From the NCBI RefSeq assembly GCF_902830275.1, contig NZ_CADESW010000009.1:62001-126000 (forward strand): a stretch of 64,000 bases of DNA. The letters are read 5' to 3'. Position 1 is the stretch's first letter. Each line of letters starts with the position of its first letter. Of this stretch, positions 28,449 to 35,983 are shown in pieces. Made by a program: the position numbers and the translations under genes. A model generated the notes under the pieces. It did no database searches. It saw nothing but the letters and a program-made list of their open reading frames with translations, and was not told where the DNA came from. The DNA is from Burkholderia stagnalis. GTDB taxonomy: Bacteria; Pseudomonadota; Gammaproteobacteria; Burkholderiales; Burkholderiaceae.

Positions 28449-29477
28449 TTGAATCAATCCGTCGCCATTGCCACGCCCGCCCCGGAAACCCTGCTGCGCA
28501 TCATCGCCGCGCAAACCGAGATCGCGAAGCTCGGGCTCGATCTCGGCAGCGTGATGGCCTACGTGGCCGAACAGGTGCCGTGCCTGACCGGCGCGGCCGG
28601 CGCGGCGGTCGAGCTCGCCGAAGGCGACGACATGGTGTACCGCGCCGCGTCGGGCACCGCCGCCGGGATGCTCGGGCTGCGGCTGCGGCGCTCGGGCAGC
28701 CTGTCGGGCCGGTGCGTGACGCAGGGCGAGCTGCTGCGCTGCACCGATTCGGAAACCGACCCGCGCGTCGATCGCGACGCCTGCCGCCGGGTCGGGCTGC
28801 GCTCGATGCTCGTGATGCCGCTCACCCACCTCGATACGACGGTCGGCGTGCTGAAGGTGATGTCGCCCGCCGTCGACGGGTTCACGCCGGCCGATGCCGG
28901 CACGCTGCGGCTGATGGCCGAGCTGATCGCGGCCGCGATGTTCCACGCGGCGCGCAACGAGGCGAACGAGCTGTACCTGCGCGCGACGCACGACGCGCTC
29001 ACCGGCCTGCCCAACCGCGCGCTGTTCTACGACCGCCTGCGCCAGTCGATGCACGCGGCGCTGCGCGGCCATGCCCGGCTCGGCATTCTGAACATCGACA
29101 TGGACGGCCTGAAGCCGATCAACGACGTGCACGGCCATCGCGCGGGCGACGCCGCGCTGCGCGAGGCCGCGACGCGGATGATGGGCGCCGTGCGGCGCTC
29201 GGACACGGTCGCGCGGCTCGGCGGCGACGAGTTCGGCGTGATCCTGCCGAACATCCGCACCCGCGCCGACGCGCAAACGCAAAGCGAACGGCTCGCGCAG
29301 ACGGTCGGCGCGCCGTTCGAGTTCGAGGGGCGGCCGCTCGCGCTCGGCGTAAGCGTCGGGATCGCGATGCTGCCCGACGACGGCACCGAGATGAACGCGC
29401 TGATCGAACACGCGGACCAGGCGATGTACGAGGTCAAGCGGTCGCGGCGCAGCGCGCGCGAGGACGTGACTGCGTAA
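28449..29477 (+). CDS. GAF-GGDEF diguanylate cyclase
   Basis: 342 residues if read from TTG at 28449; the frame continues upstream but that part is not protein-like, so the start is uncertain. A GAF sensor domain covers about residues 25-165 (CLTGAAGAAVELAEGDD, LVMPLTHLDTTVGVLKV). The catalytic domain follows with HDALTGLPNRALFYDRL, then GGDEF intact at 258-262. R249-x-x-D252 sits five residues before GGDEF, the classic inhibitory I-site. The enzyme should make c-di-GMP from two GTP with product feedback. It is soluble (no membrane segments) and divergent from bcs, whose BcsA and BcsE bind c-di-GMP, so local control of cellulose is a reasonable inference. Confidence 0.9.
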   Translation: MNQSVAIATPAPETLLRIIAAQTEIAKLGLDLGSVMAYVAEQVPCLTGAAGAAVELAEGDDMVYRAASGTAAGMLGLRLRRSGSLSGRCVTQGELLRCTDSETDPRVDRDACRRVGLRSMLVMPLTHLDTTVGVLKVMSPAVDGFTPADAGTLRLMAELIAAAMFHAARNEANELYLRATHDALTGLPNRALFYDRLRQSMHAALRGHARLGILNIDMDGLKPINDVHGHRAGDAALREAATRMMGAVRRSDTVARLGGDEFGVILPNIRTRADAQTQSERLAQTVGAPFEFEGRPLALGVSVGIAMLPDDGTEMNALIEHADQAMYEVKRSRRSAREDVTA

Positions 29478-29480
29478 CTG

Positions 29481-29576
29481 CGTGACGGTGTGACGGTGTG
29501 ACGGTGTGACGGTGTGACGGCGTGACAGCGTGACGGCGTGACGGCGTGACGGCGTGACGGCGTGACGGCGTGACGG
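29481..29576. repeat. Tandem repeat, 12 units of 8 bp (YGTGACGG)
   Basis: Twelve contiguous octamers. The first is CGTGACGG, the next four are TGTGACGG, the sixth is CGTGACAG, and the last six are CGTGACGG. The array begins four bases after the stop of the GGDEF gene and ends before the convergent stop at 29614, so it is intergenic. Neighbouring units are nearly identical, which suggests slippage or recent expansion. Confidence 0.97.
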
Positions 29577-29613
29577 CGTCGAGGGTACGACACCCGTTGC
29601 CGCCGGCCGCTCT

Positions 29614-30069
29614 TCAGAACCCCGACATCGCGATCGCGGCCCCGACGATCGCCCACTGGATCACCGCGATCAGCACCCCGGCCCGGCACAGGCCGATCGC
29701 GCCGCGCACGCGCGCATCGAGCGCCCGGCCCGCCTTCGCGGCATCGATCCAGCCGAGGTCGGCCAGCGCGCGGTCGAGCGCCGCGAGCGCATCGCCGGCG
29801 CCGTCCGGCGCCGTTGCCGTGGCCGCATGCGCGAGCGCCGCAAACAGCCGGCGGTCGATCGCGATACGCACCGCATACCACAGCGCCGCGACACCCGACG
29901 CGGTGCTGACGGCCGCGAGCAGCGCCCGCGCGAGTGGCGCGGCCATCCAGCCCGCTGCGACCCACCACCCCGCGCCCGCCGCCGCGAACGCGGCCACGAT
30001 CGCCCACGCGCCCGCATCGAGCGCGCCACGGGCCGCGGCAATCCGGTACGGCGCAGACGGGTCGCGCAT
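29614..30069 (-). CDS. Uncharacterised 151-residue membrane protein at the end of the lipid cluster
   Basis: 151 residues. Hydrophobic segments occur at about 20-42 (AWAIVAAFAAAGAGWWVAAGW), 45-68 (ARALLAAVSTASGVAALWYAV) and 128-150 (GVLIAVIQWAIVGAAIAM), with a soluble stretch of about 55 residues between the second and third (LADLGWIDAAKAGRALDARVRGAIGLCRAG). No family recognised. It starts inside the stop codon of the PAP2-phosphatase gene (TGATG), so the two are translationally coupled and probably act together. This argues for a role in the same lipid pathway, perhaps as a partner of the phosphatase. It has no counterpart that I recall in the E. coli ynb cluster. Confidence 0.75.
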   Translation of the reverse strand: MRDPSAPYRIAAARGALDAGAWAIVAAFAAAGAGWWVAAGWMAAPLARALLAAVSTASGVAALWYAVRIAIDRRLFAALAHAATATAPDGAGDALAALDRALADLGWIDAAKAGRALDARVRGAIGLCRAGVLIAVIQWAIVGAAIAMSGF

Positions 30070-31475
30070 CACGCGTCCCCCGCCGCGCGGCGGTCGATCC
30101 AGTGCTGCAGCACCGCGACGCCTTCGTCCGACCACACCGCGCGCGGCCGGGCCGCCCGCACCGCCGCGAGCGCGTCGCGCGCATCGGTCAGCCCGCGCCG
30201 CAGCGCCAGCCACGCGGCCGCGCACAGCACGCTGCGGCCGTAGCCGAGCGCGCAGCAGACCAGCACGTCGCGGCCCTCGCCGTGCAGGCGCTCGAGCGCC
30301 GCGACGGCCTGCTGCAACTGCAGCGCGGTCGGCGCGACGAGGTCGAGCTGCGGCACGCTCACATACGCGAGCGATGCATCGGCCGCGGCCCAGCGCGGCA
30401 TCTCGGCGGTCAGGTCGACGAGCCCGGTGAACCCGTGCTTCCGGAGTTCGCGGGCGCTCGGCGCGCGGCCGATCGACACGCGTTCGTCGATGCGCGCGGG
30501 CGCCGGGTTGCGGAACGTCCATGCGCGCGAATTGACGAACGCGCCGGCGATCGTCGGCGCGAACAGCAGCCGCATGAACGGCGCAAACCGGCCGTCGGCG
30601 CGCTTCTGGAATGCGGACGGCGCGCCGCGCCGGTAGATCCATGCGACGCACGCCAGCGCCAGCGCGCCCCACCCCGCCGCCAGCGCCCAGCCAGCCGCAT
30701 GCGGAATGCATGCGAGCGCGACGAGCGCCGCGATGCCGGCGCCGAGCGCATAGCGGCGCGCGAGCGCGCGGCCGGCCACGGACGGCGCCGCATCGGCGCC
30801 CGGCAGCCGGCCCGCCGCGTCGCGCAACGGGAACAGGAACAACGCGAGACAGCCGACCGCCGCGCCGGTCGGCACGTCGATCACGTGATGCTGATAGGTC
30901 GTCAGCACCGACACGCCGATCGTCGCGAACCACACATGCAGCACCGCGCGCGCCAGCGTGCCGCGCAGGTGCTTCGCGTAGACGGCCCACAGCACGACGA
31001 GCAGCCCGATATGCAGCGACGGCGCCTGGTTGAACGGCTTGTCGAAACCCATCAGCAGCGTGAACAGCGCGCCTGCCACGCCGCCCGCGTCGGGCCGCTC
31101 GAAGCCGAAGCGCAGCGGCCACGCGACGAAGCACGCGACCGAGATCAGCTGCACGGTCAGCAGGCGCTTCACGTGATCGAGCAGATCGTCGCGACGGGCC
31201 CAGAACAGGAACGACAGCGCATACAGCAGGTCGATCGACCAGTACGGCACGATCGTCCACGGCACGAACGGAATCGCATGCTCCCAGCCGAACGCGAAGG
31301 TCGGCACCGCGTCGCGGCGCGCGGCGAGCCAGTTCGCGAAGCCATAGGTCGAGAAGAACACCGCGCCCATCGCCGCGAGCCAGCCGACGCGCAGCGCGAG
31401 CGACGCGTCGCGCGCGCCGGCCGCGGCCGGGGCCTGGGCGGCCAGGCCGCGCGCGCGGCCGCCGAGCTCGCCCAT
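30069..31475 (-). CDS. PAP2-like membrane domain fused to dual-specificity phosphatase (YnbD-like)
   Basis: 468 residues. Residues 30-280 hold about eight membrane helices with a PAP2/sphingomyelin-synthase-like active site: PSLH at 152-155 and HHVID at 196-200. The form PSLH plus HHxxD is closer to IPC/sphingomyelin synthases than to classical PAP2 (SGH/SRxxxxxH). The C-terminal 150 residues are a tyrosine/dual-specificity phosphatase with C408-ALGYG-R414, the CX5R loop, and D354 as a candidate general acid. The layout is that of E. coli YnbD (430 residues, function unproven). It should act on a lipid headgroup at the membrane. Its start overlaps the hydrolase-methyltransferase stop (TGATG). 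Confidence 0.85.
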   Translation of the reverse strand: MGELGGRARGLAAQAPAAAGARDASLALRVGWLAAMGAVFFSTYGFANWLAARRDAVPTFAFGWEHAIPFVPWTIVPYWSIDLLYALSFLFWARRDDLLDHVKRLLTVQLISVACFVAWPLRFGFERPDAGGVAGALFTLLMGFDKPFNQAPSLHIGLLVVLWAVYAKHLRGTLARAVLHVWFATIGVSVLTTYQHHVIDVPTGAAVGCLALFLFPLRDAAGRLPGADAAPSVAGRALARRYALGAGIAALVALACIPHAAGWALAAGWGALALACVAWIYRRGAPSAFQKRADGRFAPFMRLLFAPTIAGAFVNSRAWTFRNPAPARIDERVSIGRAPSARELRKHGFTGLVDLTAEMPRWAAADASLAYVSVPQLDLVAPTALQLQQAVAALERLHGEGRDVLVCCALGYGRSVLCAAAWLALRRGLTDARDALAAVRAARPRAVWSDEGVAVLQHWIDRRAAGDA

Positions 31476-33241
31476 CACGCGTCGACCCGCTGCGCGAGGC
31501 TCACCGTGAAGATCCCCATCGCGTCGATCCGCTGGTCGAGCTTGCGGAACCCCGCGCGCGCGACGAGTTCGTCCATCTCGGCCTGCGAACGGCGGCGCAT
31601 CACCCAGGTCGCGTCGCCGCGATGGTTGTTCAGCGCGCGCGCGATGAATTCGAGCTGCGGATGCCACGGCTGCCCCGTATAGACGAGATAGCCGCCCGGC
31701 GGCACCGCCTGCGCGAGCCCGCGCAGCGAGCGCTCGATCAGCGCGTTCTCGCCGAACAGCTCGTACAGGCCCGACACGATCGCGAGCGTCGGCTGCGGCG
31801 CGAGCGCCGCCAGCGACGCGTCGTCGAACGCGTCGCCGCGCTCGAAGCGCGCGATCGCTTCGAGGCCGCGCTGCGCGATCAGCGCGCGCCCCGCCTCGAC
31901 GTTCGGCGGGCTGTAGTCGCGCAGCGTGATGTCGTCGGGCGCGGCGCCGTCGCGCTCGGCCGCCGACGCGATCGCGTCGAGCACATAGCGGCCGTGCCCG
32001 GCCGCGATGTCGACGATCCGCACCGGCTCGCTGGCGCCGCGCAGCCGCGCGATCGCCGCGCCGATCAGTTCCTGCAGATGAATCTTGCGCTGGCGGATGC
32101 CGGCCCAGCCCGGCGAATCGAGGTAGGTGCGGTCGATCAGCCGGCCGATGCCGAGCCGGCCTTGCGCATCGTTGCGATACACGTAGTCGAGCGTCGAGCC
32201 CGAATCGAAGCCGAGCTTCAGGCCGAGCGCGATGCCGTCCGACAGCGCGCCGCCCGCCTTCAGCCCCGCGCGCGTGATCGCCCAGTACGCGCGTGCGAGC
32301 GGATTCGCGGGCGGCCGCGCGAGCGCCGCGTATTCGTCATGGAACGCGCCGCGCCGGTCGGCGTCGGCGAGCGACACGCGTGGGCTCGGCGTGTCGAATT
32401 CGCGCAGCACGAACGCGCGCAGCGGCGCGAGCGCCTGCGCGCGGTCGCGCTCGCCGAGCGTGTCGTGATAGAAGCCCGGCAGCACGATGCGCTCCTTGCG
32501 CGCCGAGCCGAGCCGCTCGTAGAAGCGGTCCTGCGGGCCGCGATGGACCACCCAGTCCGCGCCGGAAATCAGCAGTTGCGTCGGCACGGTGATCGCCGCC
32601 GCGTCCGCGACGATCCGCTGCGCGGTGTCGTGCAGGTCGAGCAGCATGTTGACCGCGATCGGCCGCGTGATCAGCGGATCGGCCGCGTAGCTCGCGATGC
32701 GCTCGGGGTCGTGCGTGAGGAATTTAGGCTTCACGTAGCTGTTCACGTAGAACAGCCCGCGCAGCTTGTGCATCAGCCGCAGGCCGGGCCGCGCGAACGG
32801 CACGTAGAGCTTGATGTGGAACGCCGGCGACGCGACCGCCAGGCAGCGGATCGGCGGCGCGTAGTCGTGCGCCCAGGTTGCCGCGAGCACCGCGCCGACG
32901 CTCTGGCCGACGACGGCCATGTCCTCGATCGCGATGCCATGCGTGTCGCGGATGTGCTCGACGAAGGTCTGCAGGTCGCGCACCGACGCGGCCGCGCTCG
33001 GGCTGTAGCCGCGCGCGCCGGGCGAGCGGCCGTGGCCGCGCGCGTCCCACGCGAAGAACGCGAACTCGGGCAGGTCGAGCTCGTCGACGAGGTGCGCGAC
33101 GCGCGCCGAATGCTCGTGGCCGCGATGCAGCAGCACGATCGCGCCGCGGCAGCGCTCGCCCGTCGCGGGCCAGTGACGGTAGAACAGCGGTTCGCCGTCG
33201 TGCGTGGTGAATTCCGCCTCGCGGGCGATGCGTGTGCTCAT
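31475..33241 (-). CDS. Alpha/beta-hydrolase fused to class I SAM methyltransferase (YnbC-like)
   Basis: 588 residues; E. coli YnbC is 585. Residues 1-285 form a monoglyceride-lipase-like alpha/beta-hydrolase: AWDARGHGRSPGARGYS, then nucleophile S114 in GQSVG (112-116), with D229 (SGADWVV) and H259 (GFYHDTLGE) completing the likely triad. Residues 340-588 are a Rossmann methyltransferase with IVDIAAGHGRY at 409-419 and NNHRGDATWVMRRRSQAEMDELVARAGF near the end. One polypeptide could thus cleave an acyl ester and methylate a product. Both activities are inferred from motifs only. GAGAGAGAG precedes the ATG. It lies between the CDP-alcohol transferase and the PAP2-phosphatase. Confidence 0.87.
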   Translation of the reverse strand: MSTRIAREAEFTTHDGEPLFYRHWPATGERCRGAIVLLHRGHEHSARVAHLVDELDLPEFAFFAWDARGHGRSPGARGYSPSAAASVRDLQTFVEHIRDTHGIAIEDMAVVGQSVGAVLAATWAHDYAPPIRCLAVASPAFHIKLYVPFARPGLRLMHKLRGLFYVNSYVKPKFLTHDPERIASYAADPLITRPIAVNMLLDLHDTAQRIVADAAAITVPTQLLISGADWVVHRGPQDRFYERLGSARKERIVLPGFYHDTLGERDRAQALAPLRAFVLREFDTPSPRVSLADADRRGAFHDEYAALARPPANPLARAYWAITRAGLKAGGALSDGIALGLKLGFDSGSTLDYVYRNDAQGRLGIGRLIDRTYLDSPGWAGIRQRKIHLQELIGAAIARLRGASEPVRIVDIAAGHGRYVLDAIASAAERDGAAPDDITLRDYSPPNVEAGRALIAQRGLEAIARFERGDAFDDASLAALAPQPTLAIVSGLYELFGENALIERSLRGLAQAVPPGGYLVYTGQPWHPQLEFIARALNNHRGDATWVMRRRSQAEMDELVARAGFRKLDQRIDAMGIFTVSLAQRVDA

Positions 33242-33276
33242 GCGCTCTCTCTCGGTTCGTTATTCGAAGCAACAAC

Positions 33277-33299
33277 GCGACGCCGCCCTCCGGCGTCGC
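33277..33299 (-). promoter_or_regulatory. Intra-operon hairpin between CDP-alcohol transferase and hydrolase-methyltransferase genes
   Basis: GCGACGCCG (33277-33285) pairs with CGGCGTCGC (33291-33299) over a five-base loop. On the minus strand it lies just after the first gene stop and is followed by GTTGTTGC, not a true U run. It may be a weak terminator or an mRNA-stability hairpin that sets different levels of the two genes. Confidence 0.4.
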
Positions 33300-33303
33300 C
33301 CGC

Positions 33304-33909
33304 TCAACCGCCCGCTTCGGCGATGCCGGCCCGCACGCGCCGCACGACGGTCACGGCCGACAGCACGATCAGCAGCCGCCACAGCCATGCGGCGAGGCCG
33401 CCGGCCGGCAGGCCGACGCCGATCCACAGCGCGAACGCGCCGAGTGCGAACGCGCGGTCGCTCTTGCCGAACGGGCCGTCGTAGCGGCGGCTCGCGCCGA
33501 CGAGCGGGCCGATCAGGCCTGCGCATTCGACGATCACCGCCAGCAGCGCGAACAGCCACACGTCCGCCTGCGAGAACGCAGACACCGCGAGGAACGGCAG
33601 CACCAGCGCGACGTCCGACACGACGTCGCCGAGCTCGTTCAGGTACGCGCCGAGCGTGCTCTTCTGGCCGTGCTCGCGCGCGAGCATGCCGTCGATCGCG
33701 TTGAGCGCCATGCGCACGAACAGCCATACGGGGATCAGCAGGAACAGCGCCGGCGCGAACGCGCCGAGCCCGGCCAGCGCGCCGACGACGATCGAGCCGC
33801 CGGCCGCGAACAGCGTGACCTGGTTCGCGGTGACGCCGCGTTCGACGAGGGAATTCGCGAGCGGTCGCAGGCGGTTCTGGAATTTGGGTTTGAGTGCGTA
33901 CAGGCTCAT
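33304..33909 (-). CDS. CDP-alcohol phosphotransferase family protein (YnbA-like)
   Basis: 201 residues from ATG at 33909; a GTG five codons upstream is possible, but MSLYALKPKFQ matches the expected family start. Six hydrophobic helices. The family signature D-x2-D-G-x2-AR-x8-G-x3-D-x3-D reads N70-A-I-D73-G-M-L-AR-...-G87-AYL-N91-ELG-D95. Two of the four acidic positions are therefore asparagine. Normal members join a CDP-linked lipid or alcohol to a hydroxyl acceptor with release of CMP. As the first gene of the minus-strand half of the module it presumably makes the lipid that the downstream enzymes modify. Substrates are unknown. Confidence 0.84.
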   Translation of the reverse strand: MSLYALKPKFQNRLRPLANSLVERGVTANQVTLFAAGGSIVVGALAGLGAFAPALFLLIPVWLFVRMALNAIDGMLAREHGQKSTLGAYLNELGDVVSDVALVLPFLAVSAFSQADVWLFALLAVIVECAGLIGPLVGASRRYDGPFGKSDRAFALGAFALWIGVGLPAGGLAAWLWRLLIVLSAVTVVRRVRAGIAEAGG

Positions 33910-34320
33910 CGTTTTAATTGGCACCGCTTGGGGTTCGTCTCCGCGGGCGGCCCCCGGTGCGGAAACGGTCGACTACTGGACGGGCATAATCGTCGCCGAG
34001 CAGCCCCCGGGCGTCAAGCGCGCGGCCGGCGCGGCGATCTGGCGTTTTTCCGGGAAACTCGCGATAATCCGCTGGCCCGAATGCAATGCAACATGGTTGC
34101 AAATCGTATTCGCGCACTCGTGCAATAGCGATCACTCCCGCCGGCAATCGTGCAACCCGCCGATTATCGCGGACCAGCGACAGGCACTCACTCATTTGAA
34201 AAAATTTAAACATGGGCCGTCCGATGCGCATCGCGCCGCATCGGCATTCCGGGATGCCGTCCGTCACGCGTGCGCCGCGCGGCGGGCGTGCGAACCGCAA
34301 CGACAGGAGGCGCGCCGCCG
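33910..34320. promoter_or_regulatory. Divergent intergenic region of the lipid cluster
   Basis: 411 bases with no convincing gene. Both halves of the lipid module are transcribed away from it. A short AT-rich tract at 34192-34212 (TTGAAAAAATTTAAAC) stands out against the GC-rich surroundings and could be promoter DNA. AGGAGG at 34305-34310 is the ribosome binding site of the acyltransferase gene. Confidence 0.5.
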
Positions 34321-34950
34321 ATGAACATCCTGCATGCATGGCAGCGCGACTTCCTGCTGACGATCGTGCGGCTCGTCGCCGGCGCCTATCCGGTCTGGCA
34401 CCAGGCGCCGCCGAGCCCGACGCAGAAGATCTACTTCTCGAACCATACGAGCCACATCGACACGCTCGCGATCCTCGCGGCGCTGCCGCGCGACGTGCGC
34501 GCGGTGGTGCGGCCGGTGGCCGCGCGCGACTACTGGGACAGCAGCGACATGAAGCGCCACATCGCGCAGAAGCTGCTGAACGTCGTGCTGATCGACCGCC
34601 ACCGCGAGACTGGCGGCGACCCGCTCGACCCCGTGCGCGACGCGCTCGCGCAGGGCCATTCGATCATCATCTTCCCCGAAGGCACGCGCAGCGCCGAGGC
34701 GCTGCCGCAACCGTTCAAGAGCGGGCTGTTCCATCTCGCGAGCGAATTCCCGAACGTCGCGCTCGCGCCCGTCTACCTGGAGAACCTGCAGCGGATCATG
34801 CCGAAAGGCGCGATCTGGCCGGTGCCGCTGATCTGCAAGGTGCACTTCGGCGCGAACGAGGCGCGCGGCGACCAGGAAGACAAGGCGTCGTTCCTCGCGC
34901 GCATGCGCGACGCGATCGTCGCGCTCGCGCCGCACCGGCCGGCAGGCTGA
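34321..34950 (+). CDS. PlsC-like lysophospholipid acyltransferase
   Basis: 209 residues from ATG at 34321, ten bases after AGGAGG. NHTSHIDTLAI (residues 41-51) contains the HX4D catalytic motif and FPEGTRSAEALPQPFKSGLFHLA the EGTR substrate-phosphate motif, both diagnostic for glycerolphosphate acyltransferases. PVYLENLQRIMPKG near the C-terminus is the block IV proline region. The enzyme should transfer an acyl chain to a lysophospholipid such as 1-acyl-glycerol-3-phosphate, giving phosphatidic acid, the substrate of the CdsA-like enzyme encoded 40 bases downstream. It is shorter than housekeeping PlsC (about 240-260) and has no obvious membrane helix. Confidence 0.88.
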   Translation: MNILHAWQRDFLLTIVRLVAGAYPVWHQAPPSPTQKIYFSNHTSHIDTLAILAALPRDVRAVVRPVAARDYWDSSDMKRHIAQKLLNVVLIDRHRETGGDPLDPVRDALAQGHSIIIFPEGTRSAEALPQPFKSGLFHLASEFPNVALAPVYLENLQRIMPKGAIWPVPLICKVHFGANEARGDQEDKASFLARMRDAIVALAPHRPAG

Positions 34951-34990
34951 GCGCGGCGCGCCCCCTCTTCATCCGGACAACCACATCCAC

Positions 34991-35920
34991 ATGCGAACAC
35001 TTTTCTGGGAACTGGTCGCGGGCGTCACCGCGCTGCTGAGCGTCGCGACCGTGATCGGCGCGATCCTCGGCGCGCGCAGCGGCGGCACGAGCGCGACGAT
35101 CGTCAACCTGAACCAGCGCATCCGTGCATGGTGGGCCATGATCGCGGTGATGGTGATCGCGATCGGCCTCGGCAACAACGTCACCTACCTCGTGTTCGCG
35201 GTGCTGTCGTATCTCACGCTGCGCGAATTCATCACGCTCACGCCGACCACCGCGAGCGATCACACGACGCTGTTCATCGCGTTCTTCGTCGCGATCCCGG
35301 TGCAGTACCTGCTGCTCGGGATCAACTGGTACGGCATGTATTCGATCTTCGTGCCGGTGCACCTGTTCTTCGCGATGTCGCTCGTGTCGGCGCTCACGCA
35401 GGACACGCGCGAATTCCTGAGCCGCAACGCGAAGATCAACTGGGCGCTGATGGTGTGCGTCTATGGGCTGAGCCATGCGCCCGCCGTGCTGATCCTCGAC
35501 ATTCCGCGTTACACCGGGCAGAACGCGCTGCTGCTGTTCTTCTTCCTCGTCGTCGTGCAGATCAGCGACGTGCTGCAGTACGTGGTCGGCAAGCTGTTCG
35601 GACGCCGCAAGATCGCGCCGCGCCTGTCGCCGTCGAAGACGATCGAGGGCTTCGTCGGCGGCGGCCTGCTCGCGACGCTGTGCGGCGCGTCGCTGTATCG
35701 CGTGACGCCGTTCAGCTTCGGCGCCGCGTTCGGCATCTCGCTCGCGATCGTGGTCGCCGGCTTCGTCGGCGGGCTCGTGCTGTCGGCCGTCAAGCGCTCG
35801 CTCGGCACCAAGGACTGGGGCTCGATGATCGCCGGCCACGGCGGGATGCTCGACCGCGTCGATTCGATCTGCTTCGCCGCGCCGGTGTTCTTCCACCTCG
35901 TCCGCTATCTGTACGTGTGA
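34991..35920 (+). CDS. CdsA-like phosphatidate cytidylyltransferase (YnbB-like)
   Basis: 309 residues with about eight membrane helices. The CDS signature is complete near the C-terminus: SAVKRSLGTKDWGSMIAG followed by HGGMLDRVDS. Upstream, ISDVLQYVVGKLFGRRKIAPRLSPSKTIEGFVGG is the other conserved block (SPKKT-type). It converts phosphatidic acid and CTP to CDP-diacylglycerol at the inner membrane. It is likely a second CdsA dedicated to this cluster, since the essential cdsA of Burkholderia normally sits with frr, uppS and dxr. It would feed CDP-diacylglycerol to the divergently encoded CDP-alcohol transferase. No good ribosome binding site is visible 5-12 bases upstream. Confidence 0.9.
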   Translation: MRTLFWELVAGVTALLSVATVIGAILGARSGGTSATIVNLNQRIRAWWAMIAVMVIAIGLGNNVTYLVFAVLSYLTLREFITLTPTTASDHTTLFIAFFVAIPVQYLLLGINWYGMYSIFVPVHLFFAMSLVSALTQDTREFLSRNAKINWALMVCVYGLSHAPAVLILDIPRYTGQNALLLFFFLVVVQISDVLQYVVGKLFGRRKIAPRLSPSKTIEGFVGGGLLATLCGASLYRVTPFSFGAAFGISLAIVVAGFVGGLVLSAVKRSLGTKDWGSMIAGHGGMLDRVDSICFAAPVFFHLVRYLYV

Positions 35921-35983
35921 CGCGGCGGCGGCAGGCGCCGCCGTTGCCGCCCGCGCGCCGCGTTCATGCCGGCGCGCGGCGCC

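Noticed and set aside
29481-29576. CRISPR-like array
   Set aside because: Units are 8 bp, contiguous and without spacers, so it is a simple tandem repeat.
33914-34339. 141-codon minus-strand frame in the lipid-cluster divergent region
   Set aside because: No ribosome binding site, no recognisable domain, crosses the acyltransferase ribosome binding site; regarded as non-coding.
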